Positions 22,038-34,562 of a stretch of DNA of 64,000 nt are shown here, in pieces (positions within the stretch are counted from its first letter, which is position 1; each line of letters opens with the position of its first letter). The notes beneath the pieces are model-generated. The model saw only the letters and a list, made by a program, of their open reading frames with translations. It was not told where the DNA came from and ran no database searches. Position numbers and translations under genes: made by a program. The DNA lies in contig JARUPY010000473.1 in assembly GCA_029817715.1 (NCBI GenBank), positions 5,642,001 to 5,706,000 on the forward strand, written 5' to 3'. This DNA is from Melastoma dodecandrum (Eukaryota > Streptophyta > Magnoliopsida > Myrtales > Melastomataceae).

Positions 22038-25000
22038 TTACATGCTGGCTACAATCTTGGGGATCTCGGGTTCAACTTCAGGTTCTCCATCCGATACCTC
22101 CATGCACGTCTGCACCAATGGCAATAATAGGAGTCTCAGTTTCTGAATCTAATAATCCTTCAGGGAACGAAACTTGATATAGACTTACTCGTGGATCCTT
22201 TGCTTTCTGTTGGGAAAGGTAGAGATCCAAAGCCCCGTCGCCGTGTAGGATTTTGGCTCCGCATCCATGCCCCTCGGTTCCCACCACCTCCTCATCCACG
22301 ACAACTGCATCAATTACGTCGTCTCCTGTTCTTACATCCGGAATCTGCAAAGAGGCAGTGGAATTTACACTGCATATTTGTTTCTCGACGTCACCTTAGG
22401 ATGGGCCTAAATACGAGACACCAAAACGGTTACCTCATACATCGCATCCATTAAAATGCTCTCTAAGAGGGATCGCAAGCCTCGAGCCCCCGTGTTTTTA
22501 GCAATCGCTTTTCTCGCGATTAGTCTCAGTGCACCTTCCGTAAAATGCAGCTTCACCTGAATTACAAGGCAGATAAGAAAATGTCAGTCCAGGACCGCAA
22601 GCTCAAGCAATCTAGTGCACACTGAGGCCAGTTATGCGGTAATGGAATGGATAACTTACGTCATTCATTCGGAACATCTTCTTATATTGCTTTCCCAAAG
22701 CATTTTTGGGCTCTGTTAGGACCTACAAAAATTAAACTGCTTACCGACACCATCCCCAACTATAAGAATAAAGAAAATTTATTCACCGATGAACGCATTA
22801 AACAACAGATCTTAGCCAACTATAACAGAATAAGTCATAACTCCCAATATCAAGATTCCAAATTGACAAGGAGGAGATTACCTCAACTAGTTGGTTTTCA
22901 GTAAGTGCTGACAAGCTAACAAGGATAGGGAAACGACCTACAAATTCAGGTATCAAGCCATACGCGATAAGATCGCTACTTTCCACCTGTGAAGCGGACA
23001 AAGATAAGAGATTGCACATCTGCAATAAGTTGGCTGCTACTACTGAGGAAGAACAGAAGCACCTACAGTCTGCAGAAGAGAAGATGCAACAGCTGCATCC
23101 GTACCACCACCCCTTCTCATGTTGGCACGCACTGGAGCACCAAATCCAATAGAAGAATCATGGCGCCTGAAATGGACAGATAACAGGCAATGACGAATAT
23201 TGCACTACATTAGAAGAAATGATTACTAGTTTCCTACCTTTCAGAAATCGTCTTCTCCAAGTCAATAAATGCACCTCCACAAATAAAGAGAATGTCCTTT
23301 GTATCAATCTATGTGAATAATGAGCAACAGCAAGGTGTAAAAGACCAGAAGAGAAAGGCATGCTTATTGCTTAGTCTAAGGAAATGAAAGTTGACTTTAT
23401 CTGTTCATAACAGCAAACGCACCTGAATATTGTCCCCACGTGGGTGCTTTCGAGCTCCCTTCTCGGGCACATTCACAACCTTCAAGAAAATACAGATCCC
23501 AAACAGTGAGCAAAAAGATTAATTTCGATAATTGTTCATAAACGCGCAGAGTGGATGCTCAGCTTCTGCTTCTTCAAATAATGAGATATATCTTGCTTAA
23601 CCAAGATTTAGTAGATGAAGAAAACTCCTTTAATTCAAGCTTGGAGCACAGAATAGTTCTATGAACTGAAGGCACTGCCCATCTTCAAGTGTTCCAATCT
23701 ACTCTAAAATATTTCATGTTTTAAATTTGCTTTCTATATGTTTTACGAAGTTGCTCATTATTTGTCTAATATATCTCTAGATGCACTTGATGGGCAATGG
23801 GGGAAACTTACAGTTCCTTCTAGCATTTTCAATAACGCCTGCTGGACACCTTCTCCGGAGACATCTCTACTAATATTAACACTCTCCGCCTGCGACGAGA
23901 AGAGGTGAATTCACCCTCCCAAGAACAAGAAATCTGCACACAAACCAGCGCTAGAACAACTGAAGAACACAAAAAATGGTGAAAATGAAAACCTTTTTCG
24001 TGATCTTGTCCACTTCATCAATGTAGACTATACCCTGCTGTGCAGCTGCGACATTATAATCAGATACCTGGGAGTAGGTCATAAAAATTCCTAAAACATC
24101 CAGTCTAGATGAGTAAAAACAGCCGAAGAATGTGCAGATCCATGGGGAAGCTCCACCACAGTGTCTGCTCTAGAAGGAATTATTGAGCAGCTTGATTAGA
24201 AATTTGTATTCAATTTAAAATGTAGAAGAATGTAGAAACCTCCAGAAAATATATCTCATGCAGCCATTAAATGGACTTATCCAAACAACCACAGATATTG
24301 TAGTAGAAAGTTATCAGAAGCAAATCCAGTAACAACCAATAGGAGCAGGAACACTTACGGTGAGAAGCTTGTGCAAAATAGATTCAACATCCTCTCCAAC
24401 ATATCCTGCCTGCATAGAGAAGCTAACATCAGACACACCTTACTAACTAGATAATGCAGGGTCCCAATGATTCTATATAGAATAGTAAAGGTATCAAAAT
24501 TAGCGTAAAACAAAAGAGGAGGAAAACTGAGCGTCCTCCAACTTGCATCAGACCATACGGTATCAGTTTCACAGAGTAGTTCTGGCAGCTTGCCTGAGTC
24601 AAAGAAGTAGCATCAGCTATGACAAATGGGACATTCACAAACCGTGCCAAAGTTTTCGCCAGTAATGTCTTCCCTGTCCTTGATACAGCATCAACACAAA
24701 ACAAGCAAAAGATTACCAAGGCCAATGACACTGACACATTGCCAGCACAAAGTTGATTTTCATTTAAAAACTTGCAGTTCATACCTGACCCAGTTGGGCC
24801 CATGAGGAGGATATTACTCTTCTCAAGTTCCACGGAATCGTCAACTGCTGGATCCACCACATCACTTCCTGATCCAGCAGACCTAGCTTCCATGGTGATG
24901 GTCGATACGATTGTGTTATTGAACAAAGAAAAGATAAAGGAATAGAACCAGCATCGATCATATGAGTTCAATCAGCAGCATCACATGATATTGTAAAACA

Positions 25001-25971
25001 CTCCAAAAGCTGAAGAAAGATGTTAAAAAGTTGTTCATCCACATGTTATTAATGGATGCAAGAGACCGACTCAGAAAACAATTACCTGCGTCCAGACTCA
25101 TGATATATCCTCTGGTAATGGTTATAAACTGCAACTGAAAGGACCTGAAACCAATCACAATGATACACACTTTTGTAAATTCATCATATGAAAAGCTGTT
25201 CAGAAAGTCTCTAATATTTGCACAAGATTGAAGAAACGGGCCATTATCCCAATTATAATCACTATTTCAACACTCTCTTCCCATAACAACAGCACAAGTA
25301 AACCAATAGGCCAAACAAAGTTTGAGCCCTGCTAATGTCACAACTTTATCTTAGCACAACATCGCATATCATGGTAGTAAAGGAAATAACCAGTATAATC
25401 TCCTACAATTCACACAGCTAAAAAGAACAAAAGGCCAAGACGATGTCACCTTCTTTGCTCTCTCCTGGCCGATGACAAACTTATCCAGCCCCTTACAAAT
25501 CTCCTTTGGAGTGGGGAACTTGCTTCCCCAATTCGACCCTCCCCAGCACCCATCACTGAAGCTTGGCTCGCTACTTTCCTGATCCGACGGTACATACCCC
25601 GGCGTCCCAAGCCTCACCATACCCCCACCGGGCGGTTGCCAAACCTCTGGGGGATCGCCCTTCGAACCCGAAATCCTATACCCACTAAGACCGCTATCCC
25701 CACCACTACTTCCGCCCACATAACTATCCACGACCACCTGACCGGTCCCGCTAATAATCCGCTGCTGGCCGAGGACCTTCGAGCCCCGGTCGACAAAATC
25801 CCCGCGCAAGGACACGGGCTTGAAGGAAGTAAAGTGGTAGGGTGCGTTGGAGAAGAGGTTATCGTAATTGGAGTGGTGGGAGCGGTTGTAATTGAGCAGG
25901 AAGTAGCGGAACTGGGAGATTGTGAAGGAAGTCGCTTCCTTTGAGGGCTTGCACTTTAGGACAGCCGCCAT
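22038..25971 (-). CDS. CLPX: ATP-dependent Clp protease ATP-binding subunit ClpX, mitochondrial type
   Basis: Fifteen exons: 25971..25450, 25144..25086, 24882..24785, 24673..24594, 24409..24359, 24067..23993, 23889..23812, 23479..23423, 23308..23238, 23166..23067, 22986..22882, 22722..22660, 22556..22434, 22344..22189 and 22109..22038. They sum to 1710 nt, or 569 residues. ClpX is a hexameric AAA+ unfoldase that feeds substrates to ClpP, in plants in the mitochondrial matrix. Walker A is GPTGSGKT (222-229), pore loop GYVG (255-258), Walker B IVYIDEVD (283-290), RKH loop RKHPRGD (331-337), ClpP-docking IGF (370-372), arginine finger in VGRFP (about 415) and sensor-2 GARGLR (476-481). All are intact. 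The intron after exon 4 has a GC donor. The ATG at 25971 was chosen because the longer upstream frame is low-complexity. Confidence 0.95.
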
Positions 25972-26410
25972 CAGGGACGGAATCGCAACAGCAGATGGGG
26001 GCAGAGGCGGAAGAGGAGGTGATAAAATTAGGGTTTTAGGGGAGGGGGGACCAGGCGGAAGGATCGGCCCATGATCGAGGGGGTTTAGGAGAATCGGGGA
26101 TGAATCGAAATGGGTGGTGGGTCGATTAGTGAATGGAAGTGGGAGATTTTTGTAGTAGCAGGGGCAGAGGAGATATCTGGATGCGGACAAAGAAATCGAA
26201 AGCGAGATATCAGAAAAAGTTGTGAGAGTGAGACGGCAAAAGGGAAGGAGGAGGGAGGAGGAAGAAGCCGGAAGTGACGAGAAGGGGCTGGGTAAACACA
26301 AAGGTGTCGTGTCCTCCGTTCCTTGTCGTGCCAAGAAACGATGCCGTCTCTGTTGCTCTCGTTCCCCGGTCGGCGAGAAATTCTTTGCCTACATAAAATA
26401 TCTCCTTACG
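25972..26410. other. 5' leader and promoter of CLPX
   Basis: The frame stays open upstream of the chosen ATG to about 26334, but the would-be protein is a serine/proline/leucine-rich run unlike any CLPX N-terminus. I treat it as 5' UTR and promoter sequence. Confidence 0.5.
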
Positions 26411-26594
26411 GCCTGTTTGATTCTGAAATTCACAAATAATAAAAGAACATTATTCCTTTTTCCCATTAGTTAAATGAGCTACGGTCACATCTTTCTCCTA
26501 TTGGTGGAATGAGTTACGGCCTAATGCTTATAAATAATATAATTAAAATAATTTATCATATTATTAAAAAAACATCTTCATGCATCCTTAACTT

Positions 26595-26775
26595 TACGCT
26601 TTATATCACGTTTATCATCCATCAACCGAAAGCACTAACGGAGTATTACGTGGCACACCAACGTAGCACTATCTTTGTTACTCCGTTTTATAAAGATAAA
26701 AATTTTTTGGTCAAATTATCAAATATATCACGAACTTCGTAACTTTTTTCTAATTTATCATATAATTTTGCTTCT
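26595..26775 (-). repeat. Dispersed AT-rich repeat, inverted copy
   Basis: The reverse complement (AAAAAAGTTACGAAGTTCGT, then GATATATTTGATAATTTGAC, then GATAAACGTGATATAA) matches the two direct copies at about 27455 and 27640 in the same order of sub-motifs. Confidence 0.65.
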
Positions 26776-27454
26776 AAAGAGAATTCTCTTTGACGCCACT
26801 AGCTCGCAACTCGCTTCCAATAATGTTATCCCTCTATACCAAAAACTCACACCCTTCGTCTCTATCTTTAAAATGAGGATAACCAAAATACTTATTACCT
26901 TTATTTTTCACAGTTTCGTAGTTTGTGCAATCTTGAACTATTTTCTGCATGTCCACTCATTCCAACGACTATATGAAACAATTTCAAGCCTGGTTCACAC
27001 ATTTCCCAATCTAGTTATCTTAATCGGTTCCAAAGTGGAAAACAACCGCTAATATTGCCTTATTCTTTTAAGTGTTGATACACTCCTGTCAGCTTGCATA
27101 GTAAATGCCAACTTGAAATAATATTTCCCTAAACAAGTAATAGAGCAAGCAACAAAATCTCGATGTAAGCAAGTCGGTGGCATCCAATCGTCAAATGTAG
27201 TACCGAGTAAAAAAATGACCCTAAAAAATCACATAATTGAACAGCAAAAATCTTATCAAGTACACCAAATGGAAGACGAAGGAGGATGGTGGGAGAAGTG
27301 CGGGCATAATGGTTCGTGATGGGTTTGACAAATGAGTGTGGGGAGGCGTGCAAGGTATGGCACGAGAGGAGGGATGGGGACATATGCGTGCGGAATGATC
27401 AGGTAATAACCCTAATTTTCCATAACTTTTTATCTCTATAAACCGTAGCTAGTC

Positions 27455-27800
27455 GCCACGTTAGTGTCACATATTACTTTGATAATGCTTACGATTGACT
27501 GATAAATGTGATATAATATCTACAGTTAAAGATATATGATGATATATTTTAAGTATATGATAGAATGTAAAAAAAGTTACTAAGTTCATGATATATTTGA
27601 TAATTTGACTCAAAACTCTTTATCAATATAGAATGGAGAAAAAGAGTTAGTGCCGCGTTGGTGCCATATATTACTCTGTTAGTGCTTGCGGCTGACGGAG
27701 GATAAACGTGATGTAACGTGTAAAGTTGATGATATATGATGATGTTTTTTACGCATATGATATATTAGAAAAAAGTTACTATGTTTAAGATATATTTGAT
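27455..27800 (+). repeat. Two direct copies of the same dispersed repeat
   Basis: Copies at about 27455-27610 and 27640-27797 share, in order, a CACGTTAGTG-like or CGCGTTGGTG start, a GATAAAYGTGAT block, GATATATGATGATRTNTTTT, AAAAAAGTTACTA and GATATATTTGATA. Each is about 150 bp and they differ by point changes. Function is unknown; they may be pieces of an LTR or a MITE. Confidence 0.65.
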
Positions 27801-28389
27801 ATCATTCTTTTTAATTAGTCGAATGACTTATGGCTTTAAAATTACACCATGAAATATTTAAAATATCGATTTAAAACAACAGCAGAAATGTTTTAAAAAA
27901 TTATGCACGAAAGTCGGCACCATGATTTGATATTTTGTCTTAATTGAGTGAGTTTCCACTACAATTCTTTCCCTCATTTTTTATTTCATTATATTTATAA
28001 GCATTATCCAAATCTTTAAATTATCAAATCCATAATAATTTTCTCCTATATAAATTTTTATCGGCTAAATAATATATAACGAGTCTATTAGGATGGATGT
28101 ATTTGGAAAACTTGTTCGTAGTCTTGCTAAGGGTTAACAGAAATCTTGATGATCGATGCTCGAGTTAGTAAGATGGCAACTATGTCACTGAAAACTAAGT
28201 CTATTGAATTTTCATCAAGAAATATGAGAGGAAGGAATGATAGTGATTCAAATGAAGAGGAGCGGGAGGTTGTTGGGGATGATGAGTCGGTAGAGAATGT
28301 AGTGAGTAAGCCAGGTGAGGAAGTGGATAGAGAAATAGATATAGAGGTGGACATAACTTTTATATTATGTCAAGTTTGAAGCTGTTATA

Positions 28390-28885
28390 GGCGATGGATG
28401 AGCAGGAAGAACTATAGGTTGTAGGATTAGAACAAGTATTTACAATCTTGTGCGTGACCATAGATAGAGGGGTAGTATTTAGTACTGTTTTAGTTTTTGA
28501 TAGTTTAAAACAGTTTAAGGATGTTGTCTAGGACTATATCATACTAAGTAGTGGTATTGTTCGTTTGGGTGAGTGGTCATAGTAGTAGGTGGATGTTGGT
28601 TGTGTGGATTATCATGCATGGAAAGTGTATGTTGGGTGATTGTAAAGGGAAAGAATTGTAGTTATGAAGACTTATAAGTTTGGAACATAAATGCACCACG
28701 TACTTGAAGAATTGACAAGTCATTATAAAATGATTGGTTCAAGAATTTATTATAACGAACATACCACCCTAGATTTAATGAAATCAAGATTAAAGAATAA
28801 ATATTCTCTTGAGGTTAACAAACGTCAGATCATCGTGCCAATCGACTATCTAAAAAAAAAAATATTTGAATGGTATAGTTGAAGA
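28390..28885 (+). pseudogene. MULE (MuDR-type) transposase N-terminal remnant
   Basis: The conceptual translation contains, in order, a FKDVV-DYIILS block, VDVGCVDYHAWKVYVG, VMKTYKFGT and TTLDLMKSRLKNKYSLEVNKRQ. This matches the order of the MuDR N-terminal DNA-binding/zinc domain in plant MULE transposases (FK.AV..YA, C..C.W.IYAS, VKTY...H.C, LK..L...Y...VS..Q). Several stops and lost cysteine or histidine positions break it. No terminal repeats were identified. Confidence 0.65.
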
Positions 28886-30844
28886 GTGTCACAAGAAGAT
28901 TTGATCATCATATATTTGCAGACTCCTATTATCAAAAGTGGCTCGGCTACTCGCTTAGGTGCCTGACGAAGTGAGGCAATTTAAATTAGTTGCACATATG
29001 GCACTCACCTAATGCTCTGCGCTCATGTACTAGCTCATCTTAGGCACTTTAAGGCGTTCGAGCTAAATAGGCTCAAATAATTTATTTTTTCATCACCGCT
29101 ATTTTAGTTAGAAAGTATTTTAAAGTATTTAATGGTTGGCTTGTGAGGGCCTTAGGAAGGATTAAGTCGATAGGGCTGATAGGATTAAGGATCAATCAAC
29201 CAAGGCTGATCAACATGGGCTAGTTGGCAAGGGCTTATCAGATGTGGTTGGTAATAGAGGGTTGATCGACGAGGTCAGGTTGGAGAGTCCGTCCTATTTG
29301 GCAAGACTGGTTGGCGCTAATCGGAGAGGGATGTGGCAAGGGCGACATTGAACAGAGTATGACAATCAACCAAAATCTTGTCTTTTCTCATTACTTTAAA
29401 GAAAATATGGTGTACAACCAAATGAGGAATTGGTTTTCTAAGTAAAAAGAGAAATTATAAAATTATATGAATGAAGCGGAAAGAATCTGTCATTGGTCGT
29501 GAATCTCTCTGCCTTCTAATGTAGACAAGTATGAGATTATGGATAATGTTGAAGAAGATAGTGAAGTGGAGTTGGTCTTCTCTAGAAAAAGGAAGCTCTT
29601 TGGGTGTAGCGATAATTAAAAAATTGAAGGGAAAGCCACATAACATAAAGGTCAAATGGATCTTTTGTTTATGATACAAAAGCCATAAGAAAGGAAAAAA
29701 AAAAGTAACAAAATATTATCGATATGTGTTATAAAGAAGTGAGTAGAAAGGTAATCCAAAATATAACCATTTTTTATCAAGCTGATATAACTTTTTAATG
29801 CGGCTACATTAAAGAGTTTTAAGTGGATGATATTGATTATTGGAAGATACATTTGCAATTCTAAGGCCCCATAATTATCATGGGTTGCAGGTTCCTCTTC
29901 TATGAAAGGAAAAAAAAAAGTAACAAAATATTATCTTTTGATTCAAGATAAAATATTTCTTTCTACCGCACTAGGCTCATATATTGAGATTATAAATTAA
30001 TTGGTAATTAATTGTATTTACAGCTGAATGGTAGAGTTTATTTGGAACCCGAACTTACTACAAACCTACAAGAATTACTTATCAAAATTTTGTCCTTAAC
30101 TTGTAGTTCTACTAGTTGTAATCGTTCGTAACTAGAATATATTTTAGCATGTATGTATCTAAGTATTAACGTATTTAGATTTTACATCATTATCATTACG
30201 ACGTTACATAGTTTATGTTTCTTATTCTAATAGATACATACAGAGAGAATGAAAACTTGAACATTTGAAGTTGTTCGACCTTGTTTGTATCAAGTTTAAT
30301 TAAAAGCTCAAAATAAGATTGAATATGAACGATTTTATTGATCTTAAAGTTTTGGAAAATATCGAAGAATAATGAGTGGCCAATTGGCGATATGGAAGAA
30401 GAAAATGTACAAGATGACTTCGTTTTTTATTGGGATATCTCGAGGAAGATTATAGGAGTTGGAGAAGCAATGATGAATACAAGATAGTAAGCTCAAACGA
30501 GGACAAGTACTAGTCGTGGAGGGTTTGCTTTGGAAGAAATTGAAATTTAATGTAGACTCGACATATGAGGAATTGTAGGGACAATAAAGTGATAACGAAT
30601 ACAAATAGCTTTAAAGATGACGATGATGATTTTCAGTAGTGATGACAATTTCGTCACTTTTTTGTTTAAATCTAAATACTTGGAAGACCTTTGATATTAT
30701 TACGCTAAATGTAGTTTTTTTTTAAAAAAAAATTGAGTAATTATTATTTCTTGATAATCTAACATGATTTAATCTATTGACATGTTTATCTCTTCAAGAG
30801 AGCGCCTTGCTTTGACTACGTAGTTTCATATTTCGATAAAAGAT
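28886..30844. other. Gene-free region between the MULE remnant and the hAT element
   Basis: No coding region is recognised. 28935-29090 contains TTATCAAAAGTGGCTCGGC, CTCGCTTAGGTGCC and AAGGCGTTCGAGC, which resemble the GCGCTT-rich ends of hAT-type MITEs. A 32-bp direct repeat (GAAAGGAAAAAAAAAAGTAA continuing to AATATTATC) occurs at about 29690-29721 and 29905-29936. Confidence 0.5.
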
Positions 30845-30852
30845 GTCTTGAA
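30845..30852. repeat. Left target-site duplication of the hAT element (GTCTTGAA)
   Basis: An 8-bp sequence identical to 37749-37756 directly flanks the left terminal repeat. Confidence 0.9.
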
Positions 30853-31329
30853 CATGGTTGTCAGGATCGAGATTAGAATCGACTTGAGTGTTGAATCGAA
30901 TAGTAAAATCGGATCGGGATCGAAAGATCTTATGTTATATAATTATTTAAAATAAAATTCTGGTATTGTTATTTTTATCATATTTATTAATAAAGTAAAT
31001 GGAACTTATTTTAATATGAATATTTTTACAAGTTACAAAAATGTAGAAGGAATCTTAATACCTTGTCATACTCATAAGTATCATAAGGGTTCCAAAAAAT
31101 ATATATACTGAAGTTACAAAGTCATACTTCTAATAAAAAATGACTTTGTAATGTCATATACTTCAATACTTTCAAAATCCAAACACAGTTGCTTCAAAAT
31201 GATCATTTATGCACTTTCACATCTCTTTAGATGTGATAATCAGAATGCTAAAATATAAAACATTGTTAGGGTGCAATATGTATAAGAATAATGTTACAAA
31301 AGTACACATTAATGCAATTATATGCCTGA

Positions 31330-31515
31330 ATGCGTTTGTATTATTCTAGATCAGCGATTGCGTTAGTATTATTCTAGATCAGCGATTGACATATCCACCG
31401 AGCCTTCCGGATTAGTTCTATCATCCACCACACCCTTCTCATTGATTCCATCATTCACAAATCGTTCCCGACTGGTTCCATCATTCACAAAGCCTTCTTC
31501 ATTGGTTCAATCATC
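31330..31515. repeat. Short tandem duplications in the hAT 3' end
   Basis: TATTATTCTAGATCAGCGAT occurs twice (about 31339 and 31366); the inner copy holds the transposase stop codon. Upstream on the gene strand, units of about 36 bp around TTCCATCATTCACAAA repeat three to four times and encode a repeated VNDG-type acidic tail. Confidence 0.65.
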
Positions 31516-32641
31516 ATCTCTAATAATATTAGCACAAAAATCATGAGAATCATTTGCACGAGTATTCAGCACCCCAACATATGGAACATCTTCCAAAGCA
31601 AGATATTTTCACCATGGATTAGTGTTAAAATCCATTTCATGCAAGTCATCAACATTAGCTTGTTCCGCATTCTCATCTTGACATAAAATTTTCTATATTG
31701 CCATTATTTAAAAAATATCGAAATCACATATACTATGTAAATGAGAATATATTTGTTTACAAGAATGTGCTAACCTGTCACATTTGGCATAACACGAATC
31801 GTTTCATCTTCATCGATATCATTGCTTCTAGAGTTCATCGCATGACTTGTACCAAAAGGAGTTATCCACTCCATTGTACATGGAAGGCTTCACTCTTCTT
31901 TCTCTGTGATCCACTCGTCGTCAGACGAAATATCTTCAAGTTCAACATTCATTTGCCTAAAATTTGGGACATCAACATTCCTCTTTCTTTGACGCTCCAT
32001 TAATTTTGTGTTATACATAGCAAAAGCCAAGTCATTCATTTTCTGTTGATGCAAAAGATTTTTCCTTTTTCAGTGAACCTAACAGAAAATAAAATACGTA
32101 AATGTTAGTTTAATTATGTTAAATAATATGTAAATACACTTTCGATAACTCACCATTTCAAATGCATTTCAATTACGTTCACAACCTGATGAGCTACATG
32201 TTAAGCTCAAGATCCTAATGGCAAACTCTTTCAATTTAGGACATCCATCACCATAAGAATACCACCATTCAGCTATATAAAAATAATGCGACAAACTATA
32301 TCATTAAGAAAATTAAAAAAAAAAAACATAACGAAAGTAAAAGATAGTTTACCGAGTACTTTTTCAGTCCCAGTTAGCTTAGCATTTTCTCCTCTCATGT
32401 TTAAAGTCTTCAATGTGAAGTTCAATCTTGATTCTTTCCTCCAAATTTGGAACCAACCTTTTAATGCAATGGTACAAATTCATCTTGATGTCAATATTGT
32501 AGTCTGAATCAGTTCTGTACTGATAATGAGGATTGAGAAAATATGCAGCGGCATGTAAAGGCCTGTGGAGTTGGGATGCCCAACGCTCGTCAATGATGCT
32601 CAATATTGGCTCGTAGCTAGCAAAAGAAAACATGTATAAAT

Positions 32642-33866
32642 CAGTGTAATTAAAAGCGCAAAGCGCACTTGAAGCGCAAGGGTGCGCTTTGCGCTTTAGT
32701 CCGAAGCGCAAAGCGAGGTGCACGCTTTACAGTTTGAAGCGAGGTCGAAAATAAGTGATATACATGACATGTTATTAAGTGAGATACATCTAAAATAAGT
32801 GAAAATTATCATCACAAATTGACATAATATCATCAAAATATGTTTTGAAAGAGTGGTATATAAGGAGTTGTTGCCAAAACCTGAACATTGCAATCTTTGA
32901 AAGGGAAATACATATAGTCATTCAAAAGGGAAATACATAAAAACTTCTAATCTAATCCGATCATAAGAAGCAATGTTTGAAAGGAAATACATGACTAGTC
33001 CTCAAACTCAAAATCGAAAACATTATCTTCACAATCAACCATAGCGGCGGTGCGATTCAACTCATCTTCATCTTTAGAACTCTCCGTAGATAAAATACAG
33101 CAAAACAACCCATCAATTTTGGCAAAATAACCTTCCCAAACATCCCCAGAGGTACACAGCCAACACGAACACTACGCTTACACAAAACTGAAGACGAAGC
33201 CATCCAATCCGACAGACCACTCACTCAAACCATATCATTGTACGAGAACAGTCCACATGCCCAATCAAAAATCAAGAACGAGGCAAGAACAATCAAACCA
33301 TATCATTACCGAACCAAGCGAGAAGGAGAAAAAACCTGCCCGACGATCAAATGCCCTAACAAGCTGTTGCAGCTACTACGATGATAACCAGTAAAAACAA
33401 ACACAACGTTCTTCTGTCTCCTCTGCAGCAACGCCTTCAACTCCTCTGCAGCAACGCCTTCAACTTCCTCAGCTCAGCTCCTTCCACGCATCACAAGCAG
33501 TCTTCTTCCGGCGCCCACTACGACGATTAAAAGGTTCCCGGGAGCCTATGATCGAAGTTTCTGATTTGCAATGGAGGAGGAGAAACGAGGGTGCGGTAGG
33601 AGGTGAGGGGAGACACAGGGTTAATGAAATTTGAAATACTTTTTTGGTCCTTAATTTTTTTTTATTTTTTACAATTAAGTCCTTGACGCTTCGAACAGTG
33701 AAGCGAGAAAAGCGCGCGCTTCGTCGCTTCGTCGCTTTTCCCCGAAGCGCACCCGAAGCGCGCGCTTCACTGATTGCGCTTCGCTTCAGGGTCTTTGAGG
33801 CGACCCGCGTCGCTTCGCTTCAAAGCGCTCGCTTAAAGCGCAAAGCGAGCGCTTTTAATAACACTG
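32642..33866. mobile_element. Nonautonomous hAT element, 1225 bp, inside the larger hAT
   Basis: The left end reads CAGTGTAATTAAAAGCGC and the inverted right end CAGTGTTATTAAAAGCGC. A perfect 8-bp duplication GTATAAAT flanks it (32634-32641 and 33867-33874). The subterminal regions are packed with AAGCGC/GCGCTT repeats on both sides, a usual arrangement for transposase binding in hAT elements. The core (about 33000-33650) has no transposase, only short frames and a 24-bp tandem repeat (CTTCAACTCCTCTGCAGCAA unit) near 33425-33475. It splits the transposase frame between AKEKIKPNF and IIDERW. Confidence 0.93.
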
Positions 33867-34562
33867 GTATAAATAAGCAATACTTACCTTTTCTTAACTT
33901 GACAAAAGTTAGGCTTGATCTTCTCCTTTGCTTGGCGTATGTACTCGTAAAGAAACCCCATCACAGGAATATCAGAGTCAACAAGCCTTAACACTTTTAT
34001 AAGTGGTTGCGCCACTTTCAAACAAATCAAAACATGAGACCAAAAGTTGCGACAATCCATAATAATTGCCTTAGTTTCTTTTCCCATCGTTAAACAAGCA
34101 AATTTACTTTTTCCACTGCTTAGAGCTGAACATAGTTGTCAAAGCATCTTTTTGCTCTAAAAGGTAATCCAAACTCCAAAGTCAACTCTCGTGTACAGAA
34201 CTGTTATGATTAAAAGATTTGAATCAACGTGTCACGGCCGGCCTTATCAAATCTTTGTTTCTAGTGAACTCTCTTAACCAAGTTAGCAACATAGTTCTCA
34301 AATATATATATGTTGTAATCCTCCTAGCCTTTTCAATAGTCGTTTTATGCACTGTCAATTTCTTTTCAAAATTCTCCAGTATCAAATCAACACAATGTGC
34401 AACACATGGAGTCCAATAAAGCATTTTCCTCTTCATCAGCATCTCACATGCTTTTTAATAATTAGCTGCATTATCAATTACCAATTGGATGACATTTCCT
34501 TCACCAACCTTCTCCACAACCTCATCTAACATTCGAAAAATATTTTCAGCTGTCTTTGAATT

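Larger units (their letters stand above)
26411..28385. other. Intergenic region with dispersed AT-rich repeats
   Basis: No gene is recognised. The sequence holds three copies of one repeat, listed separately. A short acidic frame at 28146-28379, rich in E, D, S and V, runs into the MULE remnant and may be its N-terminal tail. Confidence 0.5.

Noticed and set aside
25972..26334. Longer CLPX reading frame starting at 26334
   Set aside because: The extension is low-complexity Ser/Pro/Leu sequence; the inner start [15 protein letters not shown] looks like the CLPX targeting peptide.
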